A stretch of 35,119 bases of DNA from the NCBI GenBank assembly GCA_000509105.1, contig BAIF02000050.1, forward strand, positions 1-35,119. Direction: 5' to 3'. The notes below the pieces were generated by a model. It was not told where the DNA came from. It saw only the letters and a program-made list of their open reading frames with translations, and did not search any database. Position 1 is the first letter of the stretch; the number at the start of each line of letters is the position of its first letter. The translations under genes and the position numbers were made by a program. Origin of the DNA: Clostridiales bacterium VE202-21 (GTDB lineage: Bacteria > Bacillota > Clostridia > Lachnospirales > Lachnospiraceae). Below are positions 33,575 through 35,119 of the stretch, piece after piece.

Positions 33575-34392
33575 ATGTATATTGTTGCTTATCGGCTGAT
33601 TAACCTGCTCAATGATTCGGAATATGATTCTACTGAAGCTCACATTGCGGAAAGCCTGCTGGGGATAATCAAAGAAATTGAACACATGCCCATAGACCAG
33701 GTTGCGGACAAATGCCACATATCAAAGTCCACGTTGTCCAAGTTTGTAAAAAGACTGGGGTTTGAAGACTACAAGGAATTCCGTGACAATGCACGCAATG
33801 AAAAAAAGAGGGCAGGATATCATAACTACGAAGAAAAAGTCCCCATGGACAGATTCATTGAACAATACGGTATCGAGAGATTCCTGAGCGTCCTCTCCGG
33901 AGATATCGAACACTTCTTATCCGGCATAGACAGAAATCAGATCAGGGAACTCGCAAAAGCCCTGCATCAGTATAAGAAGGTGGCGGCATTCGGTTCTGTA
34001 TATTCCGAGACCGTTGCAATGGATTTTATGTACGAAATAGCCGGAGTGGGCAAATACATCAAGACCAATATCTATGATGTCAAGCAGGAACAATATATCA
34101 ATGAGGCCGATGAGGACACACTCATTATCATCTTTTCAAATTCAGGCCAGTATATATACGAAAACGGGATGAAGCCCCTGGATCAGTCCAGGTCCTTCGT
34201 CCGCAAAACAAAGGGCAGGATCGCCTGATCACCTCCAACCGGGAGGCTGCATCCGATCCAAGCGTCAGCTATCCGGTACTGTATCATTTCACAACCAGAG
34301 TGCAGAACCATCCCTTCATAGAACGAATCATAGCCCAGATGATTGTCGAGGAGTTTAAACGTATTGGAGGGGGTCGCAGTACAGGCCCATAG
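33575..34392 (+). pseudogene. RpiR/MurR-family regulator, frameshift near 34225
   Basis: The first frame (33575-34228, 217 aa) has an N-terminal HTH (VADKCHISKSTLSKFVKRLGFEDYKEF; about 45-80) and most of a SIS sugar-phosphate-binding domain (AFGSVYSETVAMDF, DTLIIIFSNSGQY). A second frame, one base short, continues from GCCTGATC as LITSNREAASDPSVSYPVLY and then HPFIERIIAQMIVEEFKRIG, ending at TAG 34390-34392. Restoring one C (GCCCTG) near 34225 gives a 272-aa protein, about normal. The final codons lie inside inverted repeat copy 5, so the repeat supplies the end of the gene. RpiR proteins control sugar-phosphate genes; the target here is unknown. It follows aspS by 11 nt. Confidence 0.8.
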
Positions 34393-34676
34393 AACACCGT
34401 CCACCGCTGGAAACGGAGATAGGGGGATTGGGAAGCGGGGGTTCGGCTGTAAGCTGGAGTAGAGTAAAAAAGAAGGAAAACCGGGGCGACCTGGCCACAT
34501 CACCCGAAGCCTGATGGCTTCGCGCGCTGGGGCCAGGAATTTTGTGATTCGGAATCACAAAAATTACCCCGGTTTTCCTTCTTTTTTACTTTACTCCAGC
34601 TAACAACCGAACCTACGCTTCCCAATCCCCCTATCTCCGTTTTCAGCGGTGGACGGCGTTCTATGCGCTGTACTGC
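34376..34676 (+). repeat. Forked long inverted repeat, copy 5 (complete)
   Basis: This 301-bp inverted repeat overlaps the last 17 bp of the RpiR-type gene. The arms begin GCAGTACAG at both ends and pair over about 110 bp with scattered differences, several of which are G-U pairs in the + strand RNA. Hairpin A is 34490-34537 (CCTGGCC/GGCCAGG stem, TGAT loop) and hairpin B 34538-34565 (11-bp stem with one bulge, TCGGA loop). The end motif is a weaker GCTAGGGGGTTCC (34675-34687), then a G-rich tail to about 34770. Polarity is that of the regulator gene. Confidence 0.9.
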
Positions 34677-34687
34677 TAGGGGGTTCC

Positions 34688-34934
34688 GGGGGCGGGAGTT
34701 TAGCGGGGAAACTGAGAGTTTTTAGGCGGGAGAGGCGGATTTTGGATGGGGATGCGGGATGGGGTGCCGATATAGGATGAAAAAAGCACCGGCTTGGTTA
34801 TTGTGCATTTGATCAATATATATCCTCATCTCCATATCTTAATTCGGCAGCCGGATATGCCTGTGCAGTCAATTTGATCCACTGCTCCCGTCCAATCCGC
34901 TTCCATACGCAAAGATAAAACCAAACTCCCGTCC
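34688..34934. other. Gene-free interval between two facing repeat tails
   Basis: The G-rich tails of repeat copies 5 (plus) and 6 (minus) face each other across this stretch. Short frames occur, for example a minus-strand frame ending near 34813 with AYPAAELRYGDEDIY, but none has a start or a recognisable family. It may contain a decayed gene end. Confidence 0.4.
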
Positions 34935-34945
34935 GGATGGACCCA

Positions 34946-35119
34946 GCCTGACAGGGGCGGAGGGGGTGCCGGAGGGGGAAACTTTGCAGGCCTTTTTGAG
35001 CGGCATAGAGAGCGCCGTAGTATCACTTGATAAAAACCGCACCGGATGAGAAGGCTAAACTCTGCTTCCGAAGCAGAGTTTAAGCCGGCCTGAGCCGCGC
35101 AATTCATCAGAATTGCGGG
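34946..35119 (-). repeat. Forked long inverted repeat, copy 6 (cut by the window end)
   Basis: On the minus strand this shows the family end motif as GCTGGGTCCATCC (34935-34947), the right arm (34946 to about 35055), hairpin B (35056-35082; 11-bp stem, TCGGA loop) and most of hairpin A (from 35084; GAATTC-type upper stem with TGAT loop). The partner arm lies beyond 35119, so arm pairing cannot be tested here. The order of parts matches copies 1, 3, 4 and 5 in reverse orientation. Confidence 0.82.

Noticed and set aside
34826..35107. Minus-strand 93-codon open frame at the window end
   Set aside because: It begins inside hairpin A of repeat copy 6 and crosses hairpin B, so it is explained by the repeat. 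A different frame ending near 34813 looks slightly more protein-like but lacks a start.

Overview
The window looks like a chromosomal segment of a spore-forming member of the class Clostridia, most likely Lachnospiraceae. The evidence is a spoVT gene, a SCIFF peptide with its radical-SAM maturase next to secDF, a recJ-relA-MBL-hemZ-hisS-aspS housekeeping block, AGGAGG-type ribosome sites and TTGACA/TATAAT-type promoters. No rRNA, tRNA, CRISPR array, phage gene or transposase was seen.

Layout. 1-1280: a J-domain chaperone with its own promoter and terminator. 1444-4423: a sugar ABC importer (lipoprotein and two permeases, no ATPase). 4821-7542, minus strand: an AEC-family transporter, a diacylglycerol-glucosyltransferase-like enzyme and a divergent PlsY-like protein. 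7654-14157: a catabolic cluster for an acid sugar, best explained as L-rhamnonate (RhmD dehydratase, GntP permease, IclR regulator, DapA-type keto-deoxy aldolase, YhcH protein, zinc-type dehydrogenase). 14461-15630, minus strand: pduL and yqeY. 15942-18203: a Na/phosphate cotransporter and spoVT. 18944-23447: a TIGR04086-like membrane protein, SCIFF (scfA), maturase (scfB) and SecDF. 24132-33563: recJ, relA, an MBL hydrolase, hemZ, hisS and aspS. 33575-34392: an RpiR-type regulator.

The main unexplained signal is a family of six dispersed elements (about 4432, 14246, 18247, 23463, 34376, and 34946 to the window end). Each is a 200-313 bp near-perfect inverted repeat. In four complete copies the apex splits into two smaller hairpins, giving a three-way junction; the cut-off sixth copy shows the same two. 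The arms share almost no sequence between copies but pair within each copy. What is shared is the architecture, the apical loops (TGAT in one hairpin, TCGGA in the other), an 11-bp stem in the second hairpin, and a 13-nt motif, GCTGGGTGCATCC, at one end followed by a G-rich tail. In all five copies whose upstream gene is visible, the element lies just after (or over) a stop codon and points the same way as that gene. This suggests a structured 3'-UTR RNA element or a mobile element with a preference for gene ends. A second, unrelated 34-36 bp palindrome (GGGGTCTGACCC core) occurs twice.

Four genes (dehydrogenase, Na/Pi cotransporter, aspS, RpiR regulator) each carry one apparent single-base deletion. 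Because aspS is normally essential and all four shifts go the same way, sequence errors are more likely than true gene loss. Function calls rest on recognition of protein motifs by eye; no database search was run.
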